Origin: Candidatus Aenigmatarchaeota archaeon
GTDB taxonomy: Archaea; Aenigmatarchaeota; Aenigmatarchaeia; GW2011-AR5
Direction: 5' to 3'
Assembly: GCA_016184005.1 (NCBI GenBank)
Contig: JACPDL010000003.1
Coordinates: 297,632 to 361,631, forward strand
Length of the DNA: 64,000 bases
In this document: positions 1 through 9,925 of the stretch, one piece after another
Position numbering within the stretch: the first letter of the stretch is position 1
How the letters are laid out: every line of letters starts with the position of its first letter
Translations under genes and position numbers: made by a program
Notes under the pieces: model-generated
Database searches by the model: none
The model's input: only the letters and a program-made list of their open reading frames with translations
What the model was told of the DNA's origin: nothing

Positions 1-327
1 GTAAAGGTTGCTAAAGGCGCTACAGGCGTTAAGTCAAACGTGCGCTGCGATGCGTTGTTGCTTGATGAAGAATCAAGAAGCGACACTTATCCGTACATGC
101 AGATCGAGGAAGAAGACACAACTATCTCGCATGAAGCCACAGTAGGCAAGATAGGCGAGGAGCAGATTTTCTATCTTATGGCCCGGGGAATGAGCGAAAG
201 CGAAGCGCTTGCAATGATAGTCCTGGGTTTTGTCCAGCCTTTCACAAAAGAGCTGCCCATGGAATACGCAATCGAGTTCAACCGCCTCGTGCAACTGGAG
301 ATGGCTGCTGCGGGCGCAGTTGGGTAA
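1..327 (+). CDS. sufB: SufB, Fe-S cluster assembly scaffold, C-terminal part (truncated by window edge)
   Basis: Frame open from base 1; C-terminal SufB signature (EQIFYLMARGMSESEALAMIVLGFVQPF). Confidence 0.85.
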   Translation, partial: VKVAKGATGVKSNVRCDALLLDEESRSDTYPYMQIEEEDTTISHEATVGKIGEEQIFYLMARGMSESEALAMIVLGFVQPFTKELPMEYAIEFNRLVQLEMAAAGAVG

Positions 328-551
328 TGTCAATAGTGTGTGGTATGAGAGAAGAAGATCCAGAAATACTTGCGTACCAGATTCTTGGCTTATTGAAGGA
401 CGGATTAAAAACGCAAAACGAATTACGCAATTGGTATAGCATGCATCTTGAAGAACACATCGTGGTTGATGCTGCTTTGAAAATACTAATGATCGAAGGA
501 AAAGTAACGATGTATGATATAGGCACAGATATTTGCTACATGAAAAGATGA
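327..551 (+). CDS. small winged-helix-like hypothetical protein inside suf cluster
   Basis: 74-aa ORF whose ATG overlaps the sufB stop (TAATG) and whose 3' end overlaps sufD. Confidence 0.55.
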   Translation: MSIVCGMREEDPEILAYQILGLLKDGLKTQNELRNWYSMHLEEHIVVDAALKILMIEGKVTMYDIGTDICYMKR

Positions 552-1702
552 TTAACATGGGTACAGAACCGCAATGGCTGCAGGAAAAGAGAAAAGAAGC
601 CGAGAGCCTCTTAGACGAACTTCCGGATGAAACCGTGAGATATGTTGTTATTCCTGCTTCAAAGCCCGCAGACAGCAAAGATCATGATTCAGGTTATGCG
701 GCAGCCATAGTGCAGCATGATTCGCAGACAGAAATAAGACTGCCGGAAGGTATTGCCGGCAAAATAGTTGTCAAAAACATCCAGGATGCACTGCAGGATG
801 AAAAGCTTGCTGCATATTTTGAAGAGCCTAAAAGCAGGCAAAGCGCTGCAAATATCGCATTCTTCAATTCTGGCGTTTTCATTTTCGTTCCGGACAATAC
901 TGTGGTTGAGGAGCCGGTTTATCATGTGATGGCTGTTGGAGAGCAGGCTTCTGTAGTCAGCAGGAACATCATAGTTGCGGGGAAAAACTCGAAGGTGAAA
1001 ATAATCAAGGAGATTACAGGCAAAGGCGAAGGGCAATACAGCGAAGTGACTGTTATCAAGGCAATGGAACAGTCTGCTATAGAACTTCTCTCGGTGCAGA
1101 ATCTCGACAAGGCAAACGCATGCATAAAGAGGCATGCATCATGCGAAGCCGGAAGCCTCCTTGACATGAGAACGGCTTTTTTCGGCTCAGAAAACACGTA
1201 CGCAAGAAATGAAATAGACCTTGATGGAGAAGGCGCAGAAACATCAACAACTGATATTTATTTCGGCACAGGCACGCAGAAATTCGACTCTTTTTCCCTT
1301 GTCAATCATAAAGCGAGAAATACAAGAAGCAGATCTGACGTCAGGGGCGCGTTGAAAGACCTGGCAAAGCTTGCGCCTCATGGAAATGTAAAGATAGAAA
1401 AGCAGGCGCATGGCTCTGATGCATTTCTGACAGAGCATATACTGATATTAAACGCAGGCGCCGAGGCAGACCCGGTGCCGGCGCTGGAAATAGAAACAAG
1501 AGACGTGAAAGCAGGACATTCGGCTTCAGTAAGCCATATGGGTGAAGAACAGGTTTTTTACCTGCTTGCCCGCGGCATTGATGAGCCTGAGGCAAGGAAG
1601 ATGATAGCCCTCGGCTTTCTGGAGCCTGCCATGAAAATGGCAGAAAGCCTCAGGATGCATGTGATGTCGAAGATCGAACAGAAATGGGATGAAAAAAGGT
1701 GA
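533..1702 (+). CDS. sufD: SufD-like Fe-S cluster assembly protein
   Basis: SufBD family C-terminal motif (HMGEEQVFYLLARGIDEPEARKMIALGFLEP); context. Confidence 0.85.
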   Translation: MLHEKMINMGTEPQWLQEKRKEAESLLDELPDETVRYVVIPASKPADSKDHDSGYAAAIVQHDSQTEIRLPEGIAGKIVVKNIQDALQDEKLAAYFEEPKSRQSAANIAFFNSGVFIFVPDNTVVEEPVYHVMAVGEQASVVSRNIIVAGKNSKVKIIKEITGKGEGQYSEVTVIKAMEQSAIELLSVQNLDKANACIKRHASCEAGSLLDMRTAFFGSENTYARNEIDLDGEGAETSTTDIYFGTGTQKFDSFSLVNHKARNTRSRSDVRGALKDLAKLAPHGNVKIEKQAHGSDAFLTEHILILNAGAEADPVPALEIETRDVKAGHSASVSHMGEEQVFYLLARGIDEPEARKMIALGFLEPAMKMAESLRMHVMSKIEQKWDEKR

Positions 1703-2942
1703 AACAATGGGCGGAATACAGCAGCAGGAACTGAATGTCGATAAAATAAGAAAGGATTTCCCGATTCTTGAAAGATTTGTCAGAGAAAAGAAATTAGTTT
1801 ATCTCGATAATGCTGCAACTGCGCAGAAGCCTCTGCAAGTCATCAATGCGCTGGCTGATTACTACACGAAATACAACTCCAACGTGCATCGTGCGGTGCA
1901 CACGCTGAGCGCAGAAGCCAGCGAAGCCTACGATGATGCGCGGCAGAAGATAGCAGGCTTCATCAACGCGAAATTCGGGGAAATCATTTTCGTGAAAAAC
2001 GGCAGCGAAGCCGCAAACATTGTCTTGCACTCGCTTGTTCTTGACAAATTCAGGCCGGGCGACGAGATAATCTCGACTGTCATGGAACATCACAGCAACA
2101 TAGTCCCGTGGCAGCTTGCCCAGAAGAAAGGCATCAAGCTGAAGTTTGTTGATATTGATGACAAGGGCCAGTTGAGAATGGAACAATTCGATGAGCTGGT
2201 GACAGAAAGGACAAAGCTTGTGACTGTTGCTCACGCATCAAATGTACTGGGAACGATCAATCCTGTGGAAGAAATTGGCAGGATAGCGCACGATGCGGGC
2301 GCGTTCTTCATGATAGACGCCGCCCAGAGCGTGCCTCACATGCCGTTCGATGCGAAGAAGATAGACTGTGACTTCGCCACGTTTTCCGGACACAAAATGC
2401 TTGCGCCTACAGGCACAGGATGCCTGTACGGCAAGGAAGCCCTTCTTGAAGACATGGAGCCTTTTCTCCGCGGAAGCGACATGATAAGGGAAGTGAAGCT
2501 CTTCGAATCGACGTGGAACGGCCTGCCTTACAAGTTCGAAACGGGCACGCCGAACATCGCCGACTCGATAGCATTCGGCGTGGCAGTTGATTATCTCAAC
2601 GCATTAGGTATGCAGAATGTCTGGGGGCATGAACAGAATCTTGTTAATTATGCGATGAAGCGGCTAAGCGAGATAAAAGGTCTTGTCATTTATGGCCCGC
2701 AAGAAAGAGGCGGCGTGATATCCTTCAATCTCGGCGACGTCCACTCGCACGATTTGGCAAGCGTCCTGGATGAGCAGGGCATAGCAGTGCGCAGCGGCCA
2801 TCACTGTGCCATGCCGCTCATGACAAGGCTGGGCATAACAGCTGCCACAAGGGCTAGCTTTTACATTTATAACACAAAGGAGGAGATAGACAAGCTTGCC
2901 GAGGCACTGGAACAGGCGAGAAGTGTTTTCAAACTTAAATGA
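1689..2942 (+). CDS. sufS: SufS-type cysteine desulfurase
   Basis: PLP site (FATFSGHKMLAPTGTG), RSGHHCAMPLM active-site Cys motif. Confidence 0.93.
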   Translation: MKKGETMGGIQQQELNVDKIRKDFPILERFVREKKLVYLDNAATAQKPLQVINALADYYTKYNSNVHRAVHTLSAEASEAYDDARQKIAGFINAKFGEIIFVKNGSEAANIVLHSLVLDKFRPGDEIISTVMEHHSNIVPWQLAQKKGIKLKFVDIDDKGQLRMEQFDELVTERTKLVTVAHASNVLGTINPVEEIGRIAHDAGAFFMIDAAQSVPHMPFDAKKIDCDFATFSGHKMLAPTGTGCLYGKEALLEDMEPFLRGSDMIREVKLFESTWNGLPYKFETGTPNIADSIAFGVAVDYLNALGMQNVWGHEQNLVNYAMKRLSEIKGLVIYGPQERGGVISFNLGDVHSHDLASVLDEQGIAVRSGHHCAMPLMTRLGITAATRASFYIYNTKEEIDKLAEALEQARSVFKLK

Positions 2943-2955
2943 TCTTAGTCTTTAA

Positions 2956-3651
2956 TTATCTTCTCATGTAAAACTCTTTCTTTTTTTCATCAAAGCGTTC
3001 TATTGCATATCTCAGCATAGTGCGGGGCATCTTCTTGTAATGCTGCCTCAGAAACTTCTCCTCTTCTTTTTGATTGCGTTTTCCAACTTCACGCAACATC
3101 CATCCGCAGGCTTTATGGATCAAATCATGCTTGTCTTCAAGCAATAATCTTGTTATTTTGAAGGTTTCCTTGAACCTGTTTTTCTTGATGAATGCGAAAG
3201 TGGAGACTATTGCTATCCTTTTTTCCCAGAGATTTTTTGATTTGGCTAACTTGTAAAGCAATGATTTCTCCTTGTCGAAAAGATATTCGCCGGGTATTTT
3301 ATCTGCGGATAAATCTACAAGGTCCCAGTTGTTTATGAAATTTGTATTTTTTAGGTAGAAATCTACTATAAGTTTTCTGTTCTTTTCGTCGGCTTTCCTG
3401 AACTTTTCAACAAGGATCAAGAGTGCAACCAATCGATGTTCGTGTATCTTGCTTTGCAAAAGCTTCTTTATTGTTGTGAAGTTTGCTGTTATGTATTTAT
3501 TTGCGATCTCCCTTGACTGCGGAACTTGGAGACCAAGAAAAATATCCCCTTCGCCGTACTGGCCTTTGCCTGTCTTGAAGAATCTGGAAAGGATCTTGGC
3601 TTTTTGTGGATTTGACAAGCTTTGTAAGTCCTTTTCTATCTTTCCGGGCAT
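2956..3651 (-). CDS. DNA alkylation repair (AlkD/HEAT-like) protein
   Basis: AlkD-family motifs (FFKTGKGQYGEGDIFLGL, NNWDLVDLSADKIPG, LIHKACGWMLREVGKR). Confidence 0.9.
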   Translation of the reverse strand: MPGKIEKDLQSLSNPQKAKILSRFFKTGKGQYGEGDIFLGLQVPQSREIANKYITANFTTIKKLLQSKIHEHRLVALLILVEKFRKADEKNRKLIVDFYLKNTNFINNWDLVDLSADKIPGEYLFDKEKSLLYKLAKSKNLWEKRIAIVSTFAFIKKNRFKETFKITRLLLEDKHDLIHKACGWMLREVGKRNQKEEEKFLRQHYKKMPRTMLRYAIERFDEKKKEFYMRR

Positions 3652-3703
3652 TAAAAGCGTTGATCAGGATTCTATAAATAATGCTTGACGACAAAAGAAG
3701 CAT

Positions 3704-6700
3704 ATGTGGAAGGCAAGACTGATAAAAATTCTTTTTATTTCTCTGATATTCTTCATTGGCCTGTCTGAATACTATTCGTTGACAGCTTATGCGCAGGCAA
3801 TTGCACCAAAAGGGCTCTATTTCCTTGAAATCACTTCTCCGAGAGATTCTCCTTTTGGCAGCTACAAAAGGTATCACGATTTTCATAGGATAAACGGAAC
3901 CTATTTTATTCAGGCCTGGCTTTTCACCCCGTCTGGCGGCACTATACCTTGCTATCCGGGTAGAACTGATTGCCCAATAAACAAAAGCCTTAACCCGTGG
4001 CCAACAATATGGCTCACTCTGGATGGTGCCAGGATCACTGGTCCGATGAATGCGCCTCCTTACCAGACTTCTCTGAATACAAGACTCTACGAGGACGGAA
4101 GCCATGTTGTGGGTGCAGATGTCATAGCGAACGATGGATCTGACATACAGGTGGTTGCAGCTACAGTCACCATAGACAATGCAATAGGGGGCAGAACAGG
4201 ACCCCAGAGGGTGGCAGCCTGCCCTGTTAAGTACGACTTGGAAAAAGGTTTGAGACCCGGCTGTGACTGGGCCACTTATCCTGGCAGTTATCCGGGACTT
4301 TCAGGCTTTCCTCTCCCAGACACAAGGCCGGGAACGCCATATACTTCGCTTGTTTCTTCAAAGGATTTGTGGGTAGAAAGAATGACCACAACAGGAAATT
4401 TTCTTTACAAATTCTATGAAACACCCGGAAACCATATAACTATCTTGCCCAGGCAAAGATATGCCCACGCAGACCTGAATTACCCATTAATTCCATTAGT
4501 CGATGGCCCGAGAAACGTAAATCAGGAAGGTTACCTTGTAGGCGGATATGTTGACAAAACTAATGGAGACTTATATGCCATTGCCACCCAAGGTAATTTC
4601 GTACAGATAACAACAAAAGGGGACATAATAACCCATGCAGGCCAAAGATTGAAATCAGGAGTTAATCCATATTTTTGGAATTCTGGGTTCGTCAATTTGT
4701 TTGGCTCGGCCGGTCCTCCATTCGCCGGCAGCAGAAACGAGATAATTGGCAATTTTGTGGATGGGCCGAAAGGCTTGAAAGAGCCATGGGACGTTGTGCA
4801 AGATCCTTCAGACCCTACAGGCAAAACAGTTTACATTTCTGATACGCTGAATCACAGAATTGTCGAGGTAGACATGAAAACAACGCCAGCAACAGTAACC
4901 ACATATGCGGGCAGCTTAACAAAGACAAGAGGTTACAAAGACGGCGTCGGAACGGAAGCATTATTCAACGAGCCTTGGGGGCTTGCAATTGATGCAAGCG
5001 GCAATCTTTACGTTACTGACAGATTGAACCATGCTTTGAGAAAGATAGATACAAGCAGAAAAGTCACAACTATTATAAGATCTGCAAAAAATCCTGGAAA
5101 TGCAGGCATTACTGACACTTACAGAACGGTTGGCACACTGGGCTTGTCTTTGGCAGCAAGACAATCCACATACATGGTAAATGGCAATTTGAGCAACGCT
5201 TCGATAATATTTCCTGAAGGGCTTGAATTTAATTCTGAGGGAAAACTGATTGTTGCAGAGAACTTCATGATGACTCTGAGAAAAATTGACCTGGCAGCTA
5301 ACAACATAAGCTATATGAGTACAATTCCTCAGCCAAACGATGCAAACCTGAAAAACATCGATATAAACATCGATACAGAAGGCACATGCGGTCCAAAAGA
5401 CGATATTTTAATTGCTACATTTGCGCAAACAGGCCCCTGGAGATTGAATGCCAATGGCGGGTACAGAGGACAATTAGTTACTGTTACTGACAGACTTGAT
5501 CTACCGACAGGAAGGGCCAATACAATGGTTGATATTCAGTATTCTTGGCTTGCTATTTGCGGAAATGGCGCAATATGGATGAATGGAGCAGCAACCCAGG
5601 GTGTTTTCAGAACAACGCTTGCAAAACTAACCGATCCTATGATGTCTGCTAGTGAGAGGGGAAGATACGCTTCAGGGGGATACATTTACAAATCAGGAGG
5701 TTTGAGTACCTTTCCACCAAGGCCTTCATTTGAATTGACGCATGGAGTAGACGGTATAAATCATAATGGAAACTTCCCGTCATTTGATGAACTAAACAGC
5801 GTAAGCGATGCTGAACTGAAAACACAGATACAAGCAGGTTGGGGCAGCTCATCAGGACCAAGACCGGAGATAAGCGGCAGAGACTTGGACAACTTGATAT
5901 TTTATATAAGATGGAACTGCGTGCCTTGCATAGGATCGGGCAACATAATGGCTGCTCCTTTGCCAAGCGACGTGACGGCTCCAGTGATAAGCGGCATTAC
6001 AGCAGAAGAAATCACAACAACAAGCGCCAGGATAAAATGGACAACTAATGAGCCAACAGTCGGATTTGTAAAATTCTGGCGGACTGCGCCACATGGGGGA
6101 TTTTCGAATGTTGAGGACAGTTATAAAACTAATCACGAAGTTATACTGACTGGATTGACACCAGGCATCAATTATTTCTATACAGTGCGATCCAAAGACG
6201 AGCCGGGAAACCAGGCCGTAAGTTCGGCTCTGGTTTTCACCACCATCAATGATGGCAGTACTGATACAGTTAAACCGTCCGTGACGATTACAAATCCGAT
6301 AAACGATTCCACCGTTACAGGAACAATAATGATTACAGCAACAGCCAGCGACGACAAAGGTGTTGCCGGCGTGCAATTCCAGCTGGATGGCGTGAATTTT
6401 GGCAGTGAAGACCAGACAGCGCCATATGCTGTTTCATGGGATACTGCAGCAGCACTGGCTGGCACGCACAGGATAAATGCAATTGCGAGGGATGTTGCGG
6501 GCAATACAGCGGGTGCAATGCCTGTCTTTGTAAAAATTAATGTTATATCAGCACTAACTGAGATTAAGCCTGTCAAGAATGGCTTGTGGAGCGATCCGGC
6601 TACATGGGACAAAGGGAGAATTCCCAACTCCGGGGATGACGTTAACATATCAGCGTTTACTGTGACATATGACCTTGGGCAAAGCGACAACGCTGCAGAA

Positions 6701-8314
6701 GCAAAAACGATAACCATCAAGAATGGCGGCGTGCTTTCCTTTTCACGGAGTAAACCAACGCAGCTTGACCTGGATGGAAGCCTGATGGTGTTGGATAATG
6801 GAAAACTTGATGTAGGAACGCCAGCAAGTCCTATACCTGCAGGCATCAGCGTGAAAATCGGATTCAATGTGCCTAATGACAGGTTGTTTCTGGGCGGGTC
6901 AGCTGTTGGCCCTGATGCTATGATGCCTGATTTGATTCCCACTGATATAGGCTTGTGGGTAATGGGCTCTACTGCCCGTGCAGATTTCCACGGAGCGCCA
7001 AAGCCAAAGGTCTGGACAAAACTTGTACAAGATGCAAATGCAAGCTCTTCAGAGATTCTTTTGAAAGATGCGCCAATAGGCTGGCGCGTTGGAGATAAAG
7101 TTCTTATAACACCTTCAGGAGAGAATCCTGATCAATGGGAGACTAAGACAATAACTGCGGTCAGCGGAAACACCATTACTCTGAATAGTCAGCTTCTTTT
7201 TGCCCATAAAGGCAGCCTGTACGCATTCAACAAACTAACAAACAGCACGCGCACAGTTTCTTCAGCAGCAGAATTAACAGGCAATGAAGTTCTTCTTTCG
7301 GAGCAAGCCGAGGTTGCTTTGTTGAGCCACAACGTGCTTGTTACTTCGAATCTTGTGCGTGAAGCTGACACAAACCACAGAGCACATACGGCTTTCATGA
7401 TGGACGGGAAAGGATCTATTGCCTACGCAGAGTTCAGGGACCTGGGGCCAAGGGGCAAGATGGGGCGCTACCCTGTTCATCTCCATAAACTTGGGGATGC
7501 GGCTGTTGGGACCTTGATCAAAGGCGTTTCTATCTGGAGCTCTGTATCGTCACCAATGAATAAATGCATAGTTATCCATTCCTCAAATGGCATAACTGTT
7601 CAGGATTCTGTGGGGTTCAATGCGCAAGGAACATGCTACTATTTCGAATTTGCGGATGAACTGGACAATACACTGGAAAATAATCTCGGCGTGCTGGTGC
7701 ATTTCCCGGAAGAATTATTCAATACCGCCGTGGCCGCAGCATTCGGCTATGATCCAAGAAGCAGCACGGTTTTCTGGTTCAGGGAAAAGAACGTGTTCAG
7801 GAATAATGTTGCGGCGGGCGGAAAGACTGATGTGGCGGGATTCTGGGTTACGCCGAATATAGCAGGAGGAACAACAGGCACCATATTCAGCGGCAACGAA
7901 GCCCATTCAAGCCACAATGGCGTGTTTTATTCGGGCAGCTTAGCGACTAGTTCCGATAGTTCATTTATCTGGCAAAACAGGGTTGGTACAACCTCTGGCG
8001 GACTGATCACCAGCGGCGCTCTCACAAATTCAGTACTCTGGAACAATGTTGTGCAAGTAGATCCTTTCTTCACAGGAACCCTTGTCAACGTACTGCAGAT
8101 AAGCACCCAGAATAAAACTGTCACGACTGTAACCAAGACGGGCCCGGGAGATATAAATGGCGACAGTATAGTAGACGTTTTTGATGTCGTGATTATAACA
8201 AACTATTTCGGCAAGGCAACGTTTGACAGCAAAGCAGATGTGGCTCCGCCGTTCGGACTGATAGATTTATTTGATGTCATGATCGTTATCATGAACTGGG
8301 GAAGAAATTACTGA
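3704..8314 (+). CDS. giant secreted multidomain protein: signal peptide, NHL repeats, FN3, Ig-like, G8 domain, right-handed beta-helix (CEMIP-like), dockerin-like C-terminus
   Basis: 1536 aa; NHL-like repeats (NEPWGLAIDASGNLYVTDRLNHALRKID), FN3 (SARIKWTTNEPTVGFVKF), G8 (GLWSDPATWDKGRIPNSGDDVNI), GRYPVHLHKLGD, dockerin-like GDINGDSIVDVFDV...GLIDLFDVMIV. Confidence 0.85.
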   Translation: MWKARLIKILFISLIFFIGLSEYYSLTAYAQAIAPKGLYFLEITSPRDSPFGSYKRYHDFHRINGTYFIQAWLFTPSGGTIPCYPGRTDCPINKSLNPWPTIWLTLDGARITGPMNAPPYQTSLNTRLYEDGSHVVGADVIANDGSDIQVVAATVTIDNAIGGRTGPQRVAACPVKYDLEKGLRPGCDWATYPGSYPGLSGFPLPDTRPGTPYTSLVSSKDLWVERMTTTGNFLYKFYETPGNHITILPRQRYAHADLNYPLIPLVDGPRNVNQEGYLVGGYVDKTNGDLYAIATQGNFVQITTKGDIITHAGQRLKSGVNPYFWNSGFVNLFGSAGPPFAGSRNEIIGNFVDGPKGLKEPWDVVQDPSDPTGKTVYISDTLNHRIVEVDMKTTPATVTTYAGSLTKTRGYKDGVGTEALFNEPWGLAIDASGNLYVTDRLNHALRKIDTSRKVTTIIRSAKNPGNAGITDTYRTVGTLGLSLAARQSTYMVNGNLSNASIIFPEGLEFNSEGKLIVAENFMMTLRKIDLAANNISYMSTIPQPNDANLKNIDINIDTEGTCGPKDDILIATFAQTGPWRLNANGGYRGQLVTVTDRLDLPTGRANTMVDIQYSWLAICGNGAIWMNGAATQGVFRTTLAKLTDPMMSASERGRYASGGYIYKSGGLSTFPPRPSFELTHGVDGINHNGNFPSFDELNSVSDAELKTQIQAGWGSSSGPRPEISGRDLDNLIFYIRWNCVPCIGSGNIMAAPLPSDVTAPVISGITAEEITTTSARIKWTTNEPTVGFVKFWRTAPHGGFSNVEDSYKTNHEVILTGLTPGINYFYTVRSKDEPGNQAVSSALVFTTINDGSTDTVKPSVTITNPINDSTVTGTIMITATASDDKGVAGVQFQLDGVNFGSEDQTAPYAVSWDTAAALAGTHRINAIARDVAGNTAGAMPVFVKINVISALTEIKPVKNGLWSDPATWDKGRIPNSGDDVNISAFTVTYDLGQSDNAAEAKTITIKNGGVLSFSRSKPTQLDLDGSLMVLDNGKLDVGTPASPIPAGISVKIGFNVPNDRLFLGGSAVGPDAMMPDLIPTDIGLWVMGSTARADFHGAPKPKVWTKLVQDANASSSEILLKDAPIGWRVGDKVLITPSGENPDQWETKTITAVSGNTITLNSQLLFAHKGSLYAFNKLTNSTRTVSSAAELTGNEVLLSEQAEVALLSHNVLVTSNLVREADTNHRAHTAFMMDGKGSIAYAEFRDLGPRGKMGRYPVHLHKLGDAAVGTLIKGVSIWSSVSSPMNKCIVIHSSNGITVQDSVGFNAQGTCYYFEFADELDNTLENNLGVLVHFPEELFNTAVAAAFGYDPRSSTVFWFREKNVFRNNVAAGGKTDVAGFWVTPNIAGGTTGTIFSGNEAHSSHNGVFYSGSLATSSDSSFIWQNRVGTTSGGLITSGALTNSVLWNNVVQVDPFFTGTLVNVLQISTQNKTVTTVTKTGPGDINGDSIVDVFDVVIITNYFGKATFDSKADVAPPFGLIDLFDVMIVIMNWGRNY

Positions 8315-8324
8315 TACAAATTCT

Positions 8325-8462
8325 CTTATATCTTTCTGCAATTTCTCGCGATTGTGGAACTGGGATTCCTAGGAATATATCCCCTTCGCCGTACTGGCCT
8401 TTCCCAGTCTTGAAGAATCTGGAAAGGATCTTGGCTTTTTCTGGGTTTTTCAGCTTCTTCAT
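8325..8462 (-). pseudogene. truncated duplicate of the 5' end of the AlkD-like gene
   Basis: KILSRFFKTGKGQYGEGDIFLGIPVPQSREIAERY matches residues ~19-53 of the 2956-3651 product; DNA also nearly identical. Confidence 0.85.
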
Positions 8463-8473
8463 ATCTGTAGTAA

Positions 8474-8875
8474 TTATAGAATATGACATGCTTTTTTTCT
8501 GGCCTCGTGAATTATCTTAGTGGCGTATTCTTTTACAATAGGTCTCGAAGACTCCAATTCGTCTGTAGCGTCGCCATCAAATGTGGCATCAACAGCAGAA
8601 ATAGATGGATTGTCTCTGCCATCTGAATAAAAAGTTAAGAAGCATCCTTGTACTGGACAAGTAAAGACCTCTAACACACCTAGAGCGGCTTCATTTAGAA
8701 AAAAATGTTTTCCATCAAGTTGGCCAAAATAGACCCCGTAGACGCCAAATTTATAGTACCGTCCTTGTTTTGTATATACAAGCCAATAATCTTCTCTGTA
8801 TCGTGGATTAAGGAGTAATCTTTTTTCTCCATTAACTCTAACTTCTTTGCAGTCTGCCCATTTATCAACTGACAT
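8474..8875 (-). CDS. hypothetical protein
   Basis: 133-aa ORF, no recognised family. Confidence 0.55.
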   Translation of the reverse strand: MSVDKWADCKEVRVNGEKRLLLNPRYREDYWLVYTKQGRYYKFGVYGVYFGQLDGKHFFLNEAALGVLEVFTCPVQGCFLTFYSDGRDNPSISAVDATFDGDATDELESSRPIVKEYATKIIHEARKKACHIL

Positions 8876-8932
8876 AATTCTAAATAACTGTTTATCTTAA
8901 GAATATATCTGCTAAATCAAAAACTGATAATT

Positions 8933-9325
8933 ATGTTCGACATGTACACGGAAGTGATACTGGACTATTACCGCTACCCGCGGAACTACGGCAGGCTTGA
9001 CGGCGCGAATGCGCAGGCCCGCGACCTGAACCCGCTTTGCGGCGACGAGATTGAAATTTATGCAAAGATAGACGATGGCAAGATTGTCGACATAAAGTTC
9101 TCGGGCAAGGGCTGCGCTATTTCCCAGGCGGCCGCAAGCATGCTGACTGAATTTCTTAAAGGCAAGACGGTGGAGCAAGCAAGAAACATCAGCAAGGAAA
9201 ATGTCCTTGAGATGCTCGGCATAGAGATAAGCCCTGTGCGGCTCAAGTGCGCACTGCTTGGGCTGAAGGCCGCGAAGACGGCTGTTTATAATTATTTGGG
9301 CGAGAAGATGAATGAAGAAATTTAG
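8933..9325 (+). CDS. sufU: SufU/IscU-like Fe-S scaffold
   Basis: YxxxILDYYRYPRNYG, NPLCGDEIEIY, GKGCAISQAAASML, RLKCALL cysteine motifs. Confidence 0.92.
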   Translation: MFDMYTEVILDYYRYPRNYGRLDGANAQARDLNPLCGDEIEIYAKIDDGKIVDIKFSGKGCAISQAAASMLTEFLKGKTVEQARNISKENVLEMLGIEISPVRLKCALLGLKAAKTAVYNYLGEKMNEEI

Positions 9326-9361
9326 GGATACAGGACAAACGTTAACACTGAAGTCTCGGAT

Positions 9362-9799
9362 TCACTGGCTTCTCCTCAACAAAAGCCTTTCCTTCTTTTC
9401 TTTCAGGCCATAGGGATTTCTAAGGCGCTTCACTAAACGGAATCCAAGCTTGGAATGGCCGGCCACAGACTCTTTATAATCAGTGCTTAGTATAGTGAGA
9501 ATTGGCAGTTGTGCTGCGCTGATAAGCTTTCTGTAGAGTCTTGAACCGATGCCTTTCCTGCGGTATTCTTTATCAACTATCCATTCGGTCACATAGAGTT
9601 CATTTCTGGAGGTTCTGAAGGCTGTAATGGTACCGACTATTTTACTCCTGTGCTTGGCAACAAAGACATAACCATGGACTATCCAGTCGCACATGTCATA
9701 CCGGTTCGATTGGCCGCCCTCGTCTTTCCAGATGTTCTTTTGAAGTTCCAGTATCCCGTCTACGTCAGAAACCCGGGCCCTGACGATAGAAATCTTCAT
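9362..9799 (-). CDS. GNAT-family N-acetyltransferase
   Basis: VDKEYRRKGIGSRLYRKL acetyl-CoA binding motif. Confidence 0.85.
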   Translation of the reverse strand: MKISIVRARVSDVDGILELQKNIWKDEGGQSNRYDMCDWIVHGYVFVAKHRSKIVGTITAFRTSRNELYVTEWIVDKEYRRKGIGSRLYRKLISAAQLPILTILSTDYKESVAGHSKLGFRLVKRLRNPYGLKEKKERLLLRRSQ

Positions 9800-9925
9800 C
9801 GATAACTTTACTTGTTAGAGGATTAAAGCAAATCTGCAGAAAGCAGGGCTTTCTGAGCACGTAGATAGATGGGTTCTAATATAGACTCAGATAACTAAGA
9901 CAGGAAAAGAAAGAAAACAAAAGGC

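Noticed and set aside
73-678. Long antisense ORFs opposite clear genes (e.g. 73-678 -, 3497-4105 -, 6178-6942 -, 51969-52769 +)
   Set aside because: They lie antisense to well-supported coding genes and have no recognisable protein families; shadow ORFs.
8289-8489. 66-aa ORF as an independent gene
   Set aside because: It is a truncated copy of the AlkD-like N-terminus running into the giant gene's 3' end; treated as a pseudogene fragment.
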